Positions 40,216 to 52,669 of a DNA stretch of 64,000 nt are shown piece after piece. How positions within the stretch are numbered: position 1 is the first letter of the stretch; every line of letters starts with the position of its first letter. The notes below the pieces were generated by a model, which was given only the letters and a program-made list of their open reading frames with translations, made no database searches and was not told the origin of the DNA. The position numbers were made by a program, and so were the translations under genes. The stretch comes from Lojkania enalia (taxonomy: Eukaryota; Ascomycota; Dothideomycetes; Pleosporales), in the NCBI GenBank assembly GCA_010094045.1, contig ML986578.1, forward strand, positions 1,141,090 to 1,205,089. Direction: 5' to 3'.

Positions 40216-41300
40216 GGGTAGGATGAAGGATTGTGTATGGAATGGGGGCGATGAAAGGCGCGTCTCGGTGAAGCGAGATCTACATTGAACTCAGGATCTC
40301 TATTCAAAACCGGGCGTTAATCTTTCATGTGGCAGCTTAACAGGCCTGGGACATTCTGCATATCGAACGAATACCAAAACAGATTTAAGATTATGAACTT
40401 CAAATACTGCCTAGTGAGATCATCTTGCAGCCAAGTGGGTAACGGGATATGGAATGAAACGTTCTAGATGCGTGGCCCTGGCGGGAATTGTCCGGCCTAT
40501 TTTTTTTTGGCTATCTTGTGCCGAAACATCTCTGACGATAACGGGAGAGGCTCTGATCTTGGGAAGCGTCTAAGGAAAGGGGGCCCATTGACCAGTTAAA
40601 ATTGCGGATGCGGCTGAATCGGTTTCATGTTGGAGAATTTTGAATTTCCCTGTGCCGGGATGTGATGTCTAGGATTAGTTAAGGATCGATTCCGGGTCAC
40701 GCTGAGGTGCGTGGGGTGCGTGGTACATGTGTCCTAGACGCGACACAAGGAGGAGAGAGCACGCAAAGCAGGTTGCAAGACCCCTTTCCCGGCTGTATTC
40801 ATCTTGTTGTCCATATCAGAGAAAAAGGTTATCGGCAACAGCACTATTACACGTGTATTGGCGCACTAAGCGGACGACAAACCTGGCTTGACGAGGGCGT
40901 CATTCTAGCCGGCTTCGTCGCTGTGCGTGGCTTGGCCATCGATTGGTTCGCTGTGGTCCCGTCCTGCTGCGAGCGCCGCCGACTCTACTACACACCTCTT
41001 CCGCCTCCACTCTCTCTCCCCGCAACGACTCCGCCGCCCTCTATCGCTTGCAGAGCGCAAACATTTACCGCGCTGGCCGTCGCCGTGTCGTTCCAATGCA
41101 ATTGCAAGCATTCAGAGCATCACCTGCTTCGTTGGATCTGGCGCGCTGCGTGTGAGGACGAATCCGTTAGGAGCTGTCTCACCAGGCCGTTTGCGTTTCC
41201 ACGGCCGCACCCTCACGCAAACCCGCACAACTTCAACAACTCCAAGTCTTGAAGACCGGAGAGCCGGCTCTTCGACTGACACTCTCTATTCTTTGCCATC
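40216..41300. other. Intergenic (palI promoter)
   Basis: About 1.1 kb. PacC-type hexamers (GCCARG) occur at 40430-40435 (plus) and, as reverse complements, at 40882-40887 and 40931-40936. That is close to the number expected by chance, so I do not call them sites. The ORF 40707-41252 overlaps other open frames and is not supported. Confidence 0.45.
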
Positions 41301-43611
41301 ATGCTTCGTCCGGCCACACCCTTATCTATCCTGTTCTTCACCGCCTTCGTCCTACTGCTCCTCTCCACACTCTCTACCCCGATTATTCGCGGTATCCCGT
41401 TAGCTACCTTCCGCGGCGTGAATTTCGGTGTATTTGGATATTGTGATGGCAGCGATTGCGATGGGCCTATGATCGGCTACGACACGGGTATGTTCTAACC
41501 CTCTTCTGTGTTGCAGTTATGTTATTGCAGGATGCATGAACCAGAGTCCACAGCTCGGATAACGTACTCGAACTGACTTCCAACCGCAGATGGCTTGTTT
41601 GCTAATGCCCCGGACTCCGAATTTTCGCTCCCGTCGGCTACACGGCACTCTCTTTCCTCTATTCTTATCGTACATCCTGTTGCGGCCCTGTTGACACTGG
41701 TTTGTTTCGCGCTCGCGGTTGCCGCACACTTCCATTCGCCCTCGCATTCTCCCCGCTACCTTCTCGCTCTGTTGATCCTCACGTTTCCAACTCTTCTCGT
41801 ATCGCTACTCGCATTCCTCGTCGACATCCTGCTGTTTGTTCCACATATGGCATGGGGGGGATGGATTGTCTTGGCTGCTACTATCATCATTGTTGCGAGC
41901 GGAGTGGTGACTTGTGCGATGAGGCGGACTCTAGTCAGTCGTAAAGCGAGGAAGAGACGGATCGCAGAAAATGCGGAGATGAACGGACAGAACTACTACG
42001 CGAATCGTACGGACACAACATCAGAAATATTACCAAAGGCCGAGTCTCCACCCCCGTTATCTGGCGATACTATATCAGGAGGTGATAAGCTTCCCGGATT
42101 TGCTACCTTTGAGATGCAGAAACCACAGCCTCAGGACGATATGACACCGTTAAACCAGCGCAACCCTTCTTTGAAGACAAACAGTAGCAATGGAAGAGAT
42201 GGCCCGGAAATATCTCAGCAGATACCTTCTCGTGGCCCATCGGGCCGTGGACGAAAGCCACTGGATCAGTACGGAAGCCCGATTCCACCATTGCCAAACG
42301 ATAGCTATATGATGCAAAGCGAGCCCCGAATGGGATCTCCGCCGAACAGAGGAGGCACGCAGATGTATGGACGTGGAAGAGGAGGTTATCTGCTTAGAGG
42401 AGGCTACGGTCCGGGAGGCGGTTATGGACCTTCTCGGGGAGGCATGCGTGGCCCCCCGCCATCTGGCTGGAATGGAAATGGGAGGGGCACGAGCTCCGGC
42501 CCTGGTCCTAGGCTAGGACTTGGTCCAATGGGTCGTGGTCAGAGAGCTCCTCCTGGATACAATAATGACGTCTACGCCCAAGGTGTGATTCCTCGACGTG
42601 AGCCTTCCTCATACGGACCTCCAGGTACATCACCCCTTGCACCTATGCAACCCCCGACACCAATTGGCCAAGCTATTGAACTGGATGCCCGCGTCGGTGC
42701 TTCAGCAGGCAATCAGAATCCAAACTATGGGCTCAGAGAGAGCGATGGTGATGTCCAGGGCATGCTAGCTCTACAACAGGGAGGCTTCCCGCCAGCACCT
42801 ACTCCCAGTCGACGGCCCACTGGGCCGATGAGCCCAACTAGCAATTATTCCCAAGAGTGAGTCTCGAATATGTCTTAGCTAAATGGATCTAATTGAAGGC
42901 AGTGAACAACAATACATTCCAGCGAGAGGAAACTGGAATCAGGCTATGAATATCGCACCTGACCAAACGTTACCGACAAATAACAACAATAACAATCGAG
43001 GCCTCTCTCCTATTCAAGACTCGCCTGTCGAGCTTCCCACTCAACTATCTACAGTTGGTGCACCTAACAATCCGGCGGCATCTGACTACTATGAAGATGT
43101 TGACCCCAAATTCGCTGACCCTGTAAAAAATGGCAATGCGGCTGCAGCACCATTACCATCTTCTTTGATGCCTGGAGGCTATTCTTCTGACCCTAATCTT
43201 CTTAATGCGTCTACACCCTCTTTAAACACTAGTGATTCTGTGCTACGTCGCAACTCGTCATTCGAGGATATCCAAGATGGCTCTCGGTCCCCCGCCGCTT
43301 CAGAAGCTTCGCACTTCACCTCAGTCTCACAGCGTGGCATTAACCCTAACTGGAGACCGCCACCTCCAGGCATGAGTGGACCCCCGGTTCCAGGCCAGTA
43401 CGGTCCGTATGGGGGACGGCGGCCCTTGAGACAAGAAGATGTTATTTTAGAAGCTAATGCGGTCAACCCCGACTTCGCAGTCCCAGGTGCGGAGTTAGGG
43501 CGAGGACGGGGAAGGGGAAGAGGCCGAGGCGGAAGAGTAGGAGTTATGGCCCCTGGAATGATTCCAAATATGGGACTCAACAATCAGGGAAGATACCCCG
43601 GAGCGATATAA
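41301..43611 (+). CDS. palI: PalI/RIM9-type pH-response membrane protein
   Basis: Three exons (41301-41487, 41590-42856, 42903-43611) encode 720 residues. The N-terminal ~150 residues hold four membrane segments of the SUR7/PalI family: one at the start (PLSILFFTAFVLLLLSTLSTP), an extracellular loop with a GYCDGSDCDG cysteine pair, and three further helices (VHPVAALLTLVCFALAVAAH; LLALLILTFPTLLVSLLAFLVD; WIVLAATIIIVASGVV). PalI/Rim9 assists the PalH/Rim21 sensor that signals alkaline pH to PacC. The C-terminal 550 residues are disordered, Pro/Gly/Arg/Asn-rich with RGG/GRG repeats near 42360-42540 and 43495-43540, like other filamentous PalI proteins. Introns 41488-41589 and 42857-42902 are GT-AG. 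Confidence 0.85.
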
Positions 43612-44764
43612 GCCTGATTTCTGTTGGATATGATCGGTTATAAGCTGCTGGAGAAACCTGTTTCCTCGATATTCGAGCTGCGATCTGGTCGTCGCTCGTA
43701 GCGCCTTCCCTTACTCTTTTGATACCCTGCTTGCACTGATCTTCGACTATCTATATCGAATCCCCGCAAGTGCTATTACAGAAGACTTCCGAGAGTCTCT
43801 ATATATGCCTTTATCTTCTCCGGGTAGACCGTTTTGGATCTTCCAGACACCCTTTGTTACAGCCTTGCATTCAATTCTGTACAAAAGTTACACGTACATG
43901 AGACATGACAACTTGTCATTTCCTTTTCATTCCCATTCAGCTGAGGCCTGACTGATTTATATCACACGCGGTTGTGGCTTCCGAATCTAGCCAAATCGTT
44001 GTAGTTCTATTGACTCAAGTCATGGAAGGAGCCTCAGCACGATATGTTCATGCATTTCGTTTTGGTATTCTATAGACTTAATTTATAGTTCTCGGGCGTG
44101 AGTCATCTACCATATGATCAACATATGCAAGATCTCTTTGACTAGGGACGCTTTTTATATCTTCTCATACGATTCTAAGGTCTGGGATCGGAGTTCCGCT
44201 TACTCGCTTCTGTCGGAGCTGTGCTGTACACATTCTGTCATTTTCCTTATTCGAGGCTACGGGAGTAATGAGGTGAGGGAGCATTATAATTCTATTTACC
44301 TAGGCTCGGCTATGGCTAGTAGAGAAGAGAGCCTGGGGTATCTCGCGGAGCGCGGTGGGGCGAGTGCTTAGCTGGGTTGAGGCAACTGCTGTGCGTACAT
44401 ATTAGTTAGGTGATCGGAAAATTACGAGTTTAGTATAATTCATACTGATCGATCAGTTGCGGCGTGTGTAAGTACCGGTGAACTACTGTATGACGAATTT
44501 TTAAGTTGCGCGCGATGATCTACCAAACCCTGGGGCATCTAGGGTTGGTGATGGTGGTTGAATCAATGAATGACGTTTGAATACCAATTATGTCCCAAAA
44601 TCACGTGGGGTCCTGTCATAGCCAAGCCTTACCCGTGTTCGTTCGAAATCCACTATCCAACCACCTCACCTTCTCTTCCCTTGTCTTAGACCTGCACAAA
44701 TGGGAACGTGGACTCGGTACCTGGCCGTTCCGGATATTATATTTCTCGCGGGAGCCGCAGAGAC
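43612..44764. other. Intergenic (NVJ2-like promoter)
   Basis: About 1.15 kb with no supported gene. A palindromic E-box CACGTG in TCACGTGGGG lies at 44602-44607, 160 bp before the chosen start. Confidence 0.5.
44602..44607. promoter_or_regulatory. CACGTG E-box upstream of the NVJ2-like gene
   Basis: A perfect palindromic bHLH-type hexamer within 200 bp of the translation start. Function is inference only; the factor is unknown. Confidence 0.3.
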
Positions 44765-47700
44765 ATGACCATTTCTGCTTTCCTCCTAGTCTACGTTCTG
44801 GGAGGCTTCACCTTCATACCACTTGTCCTCTCCGCGATCTTTCTTCACTTCTATTTCACTTCGCCTATCCGCGATGAGACGCAGGGAGGAGAGCATACCA
44901 CCAACGGCTCTGATCGATCCACTCAGCGCCTCGATTTGTCGAATTCGGAGCTTGAGAGACTTCCAGCCGAGCTGAAGACGCGCGAACACATTCCGGATGT
45001 CGCAGCCGGTTACTTCGCTGTGTGTCGGGAGTATGTGCCAGGAGGCACAAATGGCAAACCGCCAGAGCGCACCACTCCCGCGGGAGCTGTGATCGCCACG
45101 GAGAGCCTGAGTGTATACCAGTCCATGTACCGGAGCATCTTCGACAGGAATAAGACCACGTCTCCGACCATAGATGGCGCCAACGCCAAAAGCAAAAAGG
45201 CGCGGAATGTCTTCTATGTTGTACTGAGGTGCGTTTGAATATTTCTCTCCGACCGAAGTTTGGACTATTGAGATGTCCCACTCTAGCGGTTGCTAATTAT
45301 CTTGTAGACTTGGACATCTCATGTTATACGACGATTCTGAACAACTAGAGGTTCGCCATGTAATATCACTGGCGCACTATGATGTGGACATATATGGAGG
45401 TGGGGGAGTGATACCAGAGGGAGAACTGTGGATCAAGCGTAATTGCATCCGGTTATCTCAGAAAATGCAATTGGAAGACGTTCCTTCGGGCTCGAGGCCG
45501 TTTTATTTGTTTTCCGAGAATTGCTCAGAGAAAGAAGACTTCTACCATGCAATGCTACAGAGCCAGGAGCGTAGCCTGACTTCATCCAGAACACTGCCTC
45601 TTCCATTAGGGTTTAATGCACCTGACTTGGTGAGGTTAGTCCAGCAACTTCATGCATCAGAGGAAAATATGCACACTCGCTGGATTAATGCGTTGATTGG
45701 GAGGGTCTTCCTTGCTATGTACAAGACATCCGCGGTCGAAAACTTCATCCGGACCAAGATTACGAAGAAAATCGCTCGCGTGCCTAAGCCGGCCCTGATT
45801 AGCAGCATCAATTTGCGCAAGATTGACATGGGACATCTTCCCCCATTCATAACGAACCCGCGTCTGAGAGAATTAACCATCGATGGAGACCTGGTTGTCG
45901 AAGCCGATGTCAGCTACAAGGGCGAATTTCGCATCGAAATATCCGCAATTGCTCGTATAGAACTCGGCTCAAGGTTCAAAGCGCGAGAGGTCACCCTCAT
46001 CCTCGCTAGTATCTTGAAGAAGCTTGAAGGCCACATCTTGGTCAGGGTGAAACCTCCACCAAGTAACCGCCTCTGGGTCACTTTCGAAACGCCACCGAAG
46101 ATGGAACTAGCTCTAGAACCTATTGTGAGTTCAAGGCAAATCACTTATGGAGTTATTCTTAGGGCCATTGAGAGTAGAATTCGAGAAGTTGTGAACGAAA
46201 CTCTTGTCCTACCGAACTGGGACGACATTCCGTTCAGTGACACTGCCCTTCATTCTTTTAGAGGAGGTATATGGGCTGAGGGATCAATGGAAGAGTATCT
46301 TGAGGTATCTCAAGAGCAGATGACTGAAAGGAAAGTTTCTCAAGGCGGGAAGAGCTCGGAGTCAGACGAGTCTGATACTCAACCAGCGAAGACAGCACTC
46401 CATCATGGAGCACAAAGCATGCCTAACCTTGGACGTGTGAGGAGATCAAGCTCTACTATATCTAGCAACGCGAACCAGGATATTGGGGATATCGATACCA
46501 TAGGCATATCGTCTGGGGCGGACATTAAGACAATTGTAAAACCGAAAGCAATGCGATCAGGCTCCTTTTCGGCTGTCGCAAGCCCAGTTGTTGACGTAAA
46601 CTCAGCCAATGCTTCGGTATCGAAGAACGAAATACGTGAACGGCGTCACGACGCTGCTTCTACCATGATGGCCATTACCAAATCCCAACAAACATCACCC
46701 ACGGAGTCTCCAGTTGGTTCGCCATCTAAACTAGTCACCATCCAACCTGGCCGGCCAAGAAGCACTTCCCCAGATCTACCACCAGTCGGAGGTGGCACAG
46801 AAGAAGATTCCACAACATCTAGGACAATGAGCAGCGGAACTCAAGATCCCTCCGCTCTGCTAAGCTCTGCCGATTCCCCAGAATCGTCGTCCATAAATCT
46901 ATCTCAAACGAAACCTAGGCATTCTTCCTCCTTATCGCTGCCTCGAAATGCCTTCGGCACAGCGGAGAAGAGACAGACATTTAATCAGTCCTTAAACACG
47001 GCTACGGCTACGGCCAAAAAATGGTTCGCCTCCCGTCAGAACCCTGAGACACCATCATCCCCGTTATTCGGTGGCGCCTTCTCGCGTTCGCAAACATCTA
47101 ATTTCTCGGCATCATCTGCGCAGAATGTTTCAGACTATTCTGGGCGCTCAACACCTCAGTCTGTCTCAGACATTCAGCCTCCCCTTGGATCCCCAGCTCA
47201 CCCTATAGGCCGCGGCCAGCCGTTACCGCCTCTTGGGATGCCTTTACCGCCACCTAGCAAACCTGGGAAGAAGAGCACTGGCTGGAGCGTACCAGCCGCC
47301 TCCACATTCGCAAACCTGACAAAAAGAAAGCAGATCCCGAACAAACCACATCCGCCCATCGTAGACTCGGATGACCCCAACATCCAAACTCCATCCACAC
47401 CATTAGAATTCAACACGCTCACGTCCTCCTATCTATCACATCCCGAAATGACATCTGCCCTAGCGAACAACTTGACACACATACGACGCAAGTCATCATC
47501 AACCTCCTCTGTCGCACCAACACCACTTCCTTCAAGGCGCAAGCGACTTTCGGATGCAGGGCCGGTGGGAAGGAACACTAGGGATGATGAGGGCTTATTG
47601 GTTGTTAAAGCTCCGATGGCGGAATCTAGCGTATCTACAAGTCCAGTGGACATTGTCCGTGACAAAGAAGTACAAGATGGGCGAGCTGACGACGGTAAGA

Positions 47701-47771
47701 ACACGGACCAAATAGATGAGGATGAGGTGGGTATTTTTGAGGGCATGGATATGGATAATGGGGTCACGTAA
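44765..47771 (+). CDS. NVJ2-like SMP/PH-domain lipid-transfer protein at membrane contact sites
   Basis: Two exons (44765-45228, 45308-47771) encode 975 residues. A single N-terminal membrane anchor (MTISAFLLVYVLGGFTFIPL...) is followed by a PH-like region at about residues 155-255 and an SMP lipid-binding domain at about 270-480 (WINALIGRVFLAMYKTSAVENFIRTKI; GHLPPFITNPRLRELTIDGDLVVEADV; RFKAREVTLILASILKKLEG; LPNWDDIPF). This TM-PH-SMP order is that of yeast Nvj2 and animal TEX2, ER proteins that move lipids at contact sites. The remaining half is Ser/Pro/Thr-rich and disordered. An in-frame ATG at 44708 would add 19 residues; 44765 is preferred because the anchor then starts at once. The intron 45229-45307 is GT-AG. 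Confidence 0.85.
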
Positions 47772-49865
47772 GGAATGGCGATTATCCCATTTATGAATTT
47801 TTGTTGCGTTTGTGGATGGGTTTGGGGTTCTTTTGATGTTACTGCCATATGCATTAGGCAGGCGAGTTCATTAAACAAATTGATTCGTGGAAGCACTTTC
47901 AAGGACTTTGCAATACGGGCTTGGCCAATAATACTTGTGATGTACATCTTTTACACACAAAATCTCAAGCCGCCGATATTTCATCGACATGAAGTCAGCC
48001 CAAATGACTCCGTGCTGTGACCGATGCGTCATCCGAGGGTATCATCAATCCAAATTAGCTTCCACGATGGTTGGAGCCGATGATTCAAGCATACTGGCCC
48101 ACAGTTGACCAAGACACCACACTCCAAGCAATCCTTCTTCCCAACACACACACATAAAATAAAACCTAAGATGTACAAAACAAGCTTGTTCTACAGTAAC
48201 TATAAACATACGGTCGAGCGAATCGCATTAAATGTTAAGACAGCACGCCTCTCGCTATTTATTTGGCCTCTTTTGATAGCTGAGAGGGTTAAGTTTACTT
48301 GATTCTCGTTTTGAGCCGTATTCTTATCGTTTCATTGTTGAAAGCTCACGCGTCGCATTTTGCTGATAGGGTGGACCACTCGCTTGTAAAGTACGTTAAG
48401 TAGCTAGTGGTTATACTTTCTTTGCTCGCGGAGCATGTAACGCGTCGGCGACAGCGGGAGAGCATAGGCCGATCAAAATTGAATTGGCGGGCGATATCTG
48501 TATACTAAAAAGCTTCTCTTAATCTTAGCGATTCAATTGCTGCAATCGCAGCCTCAATACCCCCCATATTGATAGAGATAGGTTGGTTTGAACGTGTCGT
48601 GGTGTTGTGTCGAGAACGTACATCAGGGTGGAGCCGTGCATCAGCTAGTGGATTACGTTATGTAAGAAGTCTGTTGTGACTTCAAACCGTCTATCTGACA
48701 ACCAACAGCAGGATTCATACATTTCCGTGGATTCGAAAAGTCCATTACTCCGAACCTAATTCTTCTATTAACATAGCTGACAGTAGCTTATCTAGAGTGC
48801 TTGAAAGCAATGATGGTTCATGCACATTCCTCGTACAAATGCAAGGCTCGCCAGGGCGCATTTTATATATTTTAAATCATCCACGGCGGTATTATTGAGA
48901 TGCATGGTGTGCTTTTCGCTATCATTTTCGACTCATTTGTGAATGTAACTTATAATTCTTGTGGTGTCTTCATCATATCCTTCATTTAGTTCTAATTGAG
49001 ACAAAGCCGTAAGTCCCTTTATCTCTCCTCGCACTCCGCTCAGTCTTCGTTTCTACTTTTCATTCAATTTATGGGTCCAATATAAAGGCTCATATATCGA
49101 AATTGAAGAGACTTCTTTTCTTTATCTGAGCGTGGACCACAGACATCGGTTGAAAGACTCCGTGGCCAGCATTCTCGAACCTAGTCTGGCCCGCCGCGTT
49201 TATTTAAGTCTTACCATAATTCACACGCACGCTTGAAACTACAGAGATCATTGAGCTGGGGCAGTTTCTCTAAGTATAGCACTATTATATATCGATCTAC
49301 ATATTTGCAACTTACTTGCATCGCAGCTAACGGAGTTCTGCAGTAGCCGAGATACCTCATTATCCCTCCTCCATTCTAGCCGGCCTTAGTATATACTCAG
49401 GTCGTAGCCGATAGCACTCCTTTCTAATTCTTATTAATAAAACCGGCAATCGATTTTTATGACATCAAGGCGTCAACTTTACATCCTGAAGAGGGTAAAA
49501 AGCCGTTAGGTAAAGCTCCTCAAATACCGCCGAGACTATAATGTGCGCCTTTTCCGTATGAAAAGTACTTACTATATACGACAAATCCAGTGGTGAATCT
49601 TCTGGGTGTCAAGTGAGAAAGCACTACGGCGGTGGTGTGAAGTAAAGGTGAACGCACGTTCCATCAGTGAAGGCACTGGCCTCGTAGCGTGGTCTGTGCT
49701 CGCTGCGCTCAAAAGCTTCTCATCTCTTCCGAACAACGACCTCGTCACCGCTCCCACTTTCTCCGCGTCACCTTGTCAATTCCTTTTTGCATATCACACC
49801 AAACTACCTTGCACCAATTGTGCACAACATTGAACTCTAACACCTTCACCATCCCACGGATTACT
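47772..49865. other. 2.1-kb AT-rich intergenic region
   Basis: No supported gene. Short open frames (47775-48020, 48105-48302) have no recognisable content. It includes the upstream region of the HMG-box gene. No repeat structure was noticed. Confidence 0.5.
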
Positions 49866-51241
49866 ATGGAGTCTACCATCAACGAGCCTGCTACCACCAC
49901 CCCAATTTCCTTCGCTATGTCCCAGAAGGTCTTCGATGCGGCCATACTAGCCTTCAGCAGTGGCAGCCATAGAGTCCCCGTCGCCAACAACGTTCATGCA
50001 AACCTTGGCGGCAATTCGGGACTAGAATTCCTCGCACAGCAGTTGAGTGCCGCCATAGGATATAAGGTCGTTATCGAGCATCAGCCCGAGACGGATACCT
50101 GGTCTGTATCCCTACCGAAAGAGACGGAGCCACAACTCCCCCCTCCGATGCAGTCTGGCGCATCGACTTTCCAGCTCGAGATCCCTAAGCAAACTGCTAT
50201 TGCAGCTGGACGAAAGATGCCCCCCCGTCCCATGAACTGCTGGATGCTGTATAGAGACAGCATGCACAAGAAGCTTAAGGCAGTGAATCCAGATCTCACT
50301 GTCCAAGAGATATGTAAGTGTAACATTGCATTATCGCACATTTGTTTTGATCCTTTTGGTTTATGCATAATTTTTTATATGTCTCTATTCATATTTTTTG
50401 TTCTTTTCTGCTTCGTTTCCTTTTTGGCTGTTCTCAAGCCCGCTCTTTCTCGTATCTATATGCTTTTCTTGTTAAACACCTTGTTACTTTCTTTTTCAGC
50501 AACACTTTCCACGTTTTCCTCATATCTTATTTTCTATTTTTATTCTTTAGTGCCTTTTGCATTCTTGGTAGCTTCTCTCCTACTTGTTTCCGCTTTCCAT
50601 TATGCCTTCAATGATACTAACATTTCATGGCTACAATCTGCTCTGAGAGCTGGAAGCAGCTCCCGGCTGCCAAGAAAGACGAGTGGCGAGCAGAGGCCAA
50701 GATGGCGAAAGAAGAGCATGAGCGACTGTACCCCGATTACAAGTACTGCCCTCGAAAACCAGGTCAGAAGAAGAAGCGACAATCACGGAAGGCAGAGGCT
50801 GTTGCTGTTGCTGCCGCCTCCACCTCTTCCCCAGAAGCTTCCATATCGGTGACCAGCTTGAATGCTCCCCCCAAAGCTGTTATGAGTATCCCCATTAGCA
50901 GCGCACCAACGGCCGGTTTCGGGTCCGAAGTTTTCGACTTCAATTCTTTTCCGGACACTGCTGCCACGGATGCCATCACTACCAGCATCAGCAACGAAAC
51001 CACCAGCGATGCTTTCGAGGTTGCTAAGATCTTAGGCCTTAATGATCCATCAATGTCAGTCGAATATCTTCAATTCGCTGAGGCGCTTCGGCAGCAACGC
51101 CTTGAAGAGGAGCTTGGACCAAATTTCGCTCCTGAGTTCAACGAAGAAGCGATGCTTGCTTTCCGCGCCGGCGCAGAGGACGCGATCCTGCCGTCCGTCT
51201 ACCAAGACATTTTCCAGACCATCCGCCGGAACCTCGATTGA
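49866..51241 (+). CDS. MATA_HMG-box protein, MAT1-2-1-like (unusual splice acceptor)
   Basis: Two coding blocks, 49866-50313 and 50631-51241, give 352 residues. The HMG box (residues about 119-190) begins [20 protein letters not shown] and ends [15 protein letters not shown], the MATA_HMG pattern of MAT1-2-1 mating-type proteins. An N-terminal region with [21 protein letters not shown] precedes it. The intron splits a serine codon (I-S in VQEIS) after its first base, the position conserved in MAT1-2-1 HMG boxes. The donor is good (GTAAGT at 50314) and the branch point perfect (ACTAAC at 50616-50621), but the frame-compatible 3' end reads TTTCATGG, not AG. The intron is long (317 nt) and pyrimidine-rich. 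So the gene may be splice-defective, use a GG acceptor, or carry a sequence error. MAT1-1-3 or another HMG regulator is the alternative identity. Confidence 0.68.
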
Positions 51242-51428
51242 TAAACACGACAACTTCTACGATGACAACTCCTACGATTTCACGATGATGACTACTTGCA
51301 TGGATTCACTGGTATTACGATTCGAATTTGGGATTCAAGGTCTGAGATAAGTCTGGATATCAGTCAATTCAACAGATAGCTATCTAAGGTTCCATGCATG
51401 TGACCTTTATGTGTGATGTTTCATTCGC
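51242..51428. other. Short convergent 3' spacer
   Basis: 3' ends of the HMG-box gene (plus) and the split-barrel gene (minus) face each other over 187 bp. Nothing else seen. Confidence 0.6.
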
Positions 51429-52231
51429 TCATACCCCATTGACAAGCCCAGACTCTCTATCGGCTTTCACAGCCCAATCTCGCACCTGACCCTTCCAGTC
51501 GGCTATGCGGCCGTCCCTAATTTTGACTACGACGACGCGCACTTCCTCGCTCTCGACATAGCACTTGGTTCCCCCGTCGCCTTCCTGAGTCTCGCTCCCC
51601 TCTTCTCTCCCCAGTCCACCCCACAAGCCGGCACCAACAGGAGAAGACGAGTACGTGTCCTCCTCGGAAGGCCCAAATGTATTATTCGCTAGATGCTGAG
51701 CCCTATACCATCTCTCCTGTTCAGAGCCAGACGACACGATCTCAGCATCACCATTGATAGTTGTACTAATCCTTGACAGGCTAGCAGTATTCATACCCAG
51801 GAGCAGCTCAGCAAGGCTGCCGGCTCGTGGACCAGGTTGCGAGGGCGAGGGGGAGCGTCCTGATTGCGACAGTGTGGGTGGACGATGTGAGACCCAGTCG
51901 TGGACAAGGAGGGAGACGCGCGGGTTGTCAACGAGGTTGTGTGTTTTCCGGCTCGAGGATGGTGTAGTCATTATGATGGTAGGGCTTGAGGAATATGGAG
52001 ATCGGGGAAGGTATGTGTAGTTCATAAGAGAAATGTGCGGCGTATTGTTGGACGAAGTTGCGAGATGGAGCTGCGAGAACCTGTCAGGATCTGCTGATGC
52101 TATTAACAGGGGAAAAACTAGCTACGGAGCCGTACGAAGCGGGCGTTTTGGAGACATGTTATCACCTCGTCTGGGAGAGTGGTGGACACTTCGAGGGATG
52201 ATGCGGAAGCAGCAGGGGCGTTGGTCGCCAT
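51429..52231 (-). CDS. FMN split-barrel protein, pyridoxamine 5'-phosphate oxidase-like
   Basis: Two exons (52136-52231, 51429-52070) encode 245 residues. The start MATNAPAASASSLEVSTTLP leads to LPDEVITCLQNARFLHLATS, the first strands of a PNPOx-like FMN-binding barrel, then TPHISLMNYTYLP, IIMTTPSSSRKTHNLVDNPR and VSLLVHDWVSHRP. This matches the family of yeast YLR456W/YPR172W, whose role is unclear; it is not the biosynthetic Pdx3 enzyme. The intron 52071-52135 (GTACGG donor, CGCAG acceptor) joins NARF to LHLA in phase 0. Inserts of Ser/Pro/Gly-rich sequence at about residues 100-115 and 165-190 are longer than the core fold needs. Divergent from the RhoGAP gene over a 438-bp shared promoter. 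Confidence 0.8.
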
Positions 52232-52669
52232 TGTGAATAGCGCAATGAACGATGCGGGCCCGTGAGGGTCGAACAGTGCGCAGGGGACGAGCCAGTTGTA
52301 CTATATGGGCCGAGCAATGATGGCAGGGCTTGGAGTATTGTAATTAGGTATCAAAGACAAGGGACTGGGCCGAGATGCGGGGCGGCATCGATGGCTTCGC
52401 GCGTTGACTTAGGCGTCAGCCCTGCCCCGTGGGCCGTGCGTGCTGCCGGCCTGTCGTGCATGTGCAAGGCTATGACCTCCATCGATCCCTGTGTCGAGTC
52501 TGCCAGCACTAAAGCACTCTCCACACTCCTCTCCAACGCCAATACTAGTAGCTGCTCCATTCTCCTCCTTCTACCTCACAAGCCACCGTCAGTTCGCTGC
52601 TGACCTGCCCGCACCCAACACGACTGCAAACAGGGCTCGGTGGAGAGTGTTGCACGCCATTTCGCCGCA
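52232..52669. promoter_or_regulatory. Bidirectional promoter region
   Basis: 438 bp between the divergent split-barrel gene (minus) and the RhoGAP gene (plus). CT-rich runs near 52520-52600 lie just upstream of the RhoGAP start. No specific site is claimed. Confidence 0.5.

Noticed and set aside
40430..40936. Three PacC-type GCCARG hexamers upstream of palI
   Set aside because: About the number expected by chance in 1 kb; no clustering near the start.
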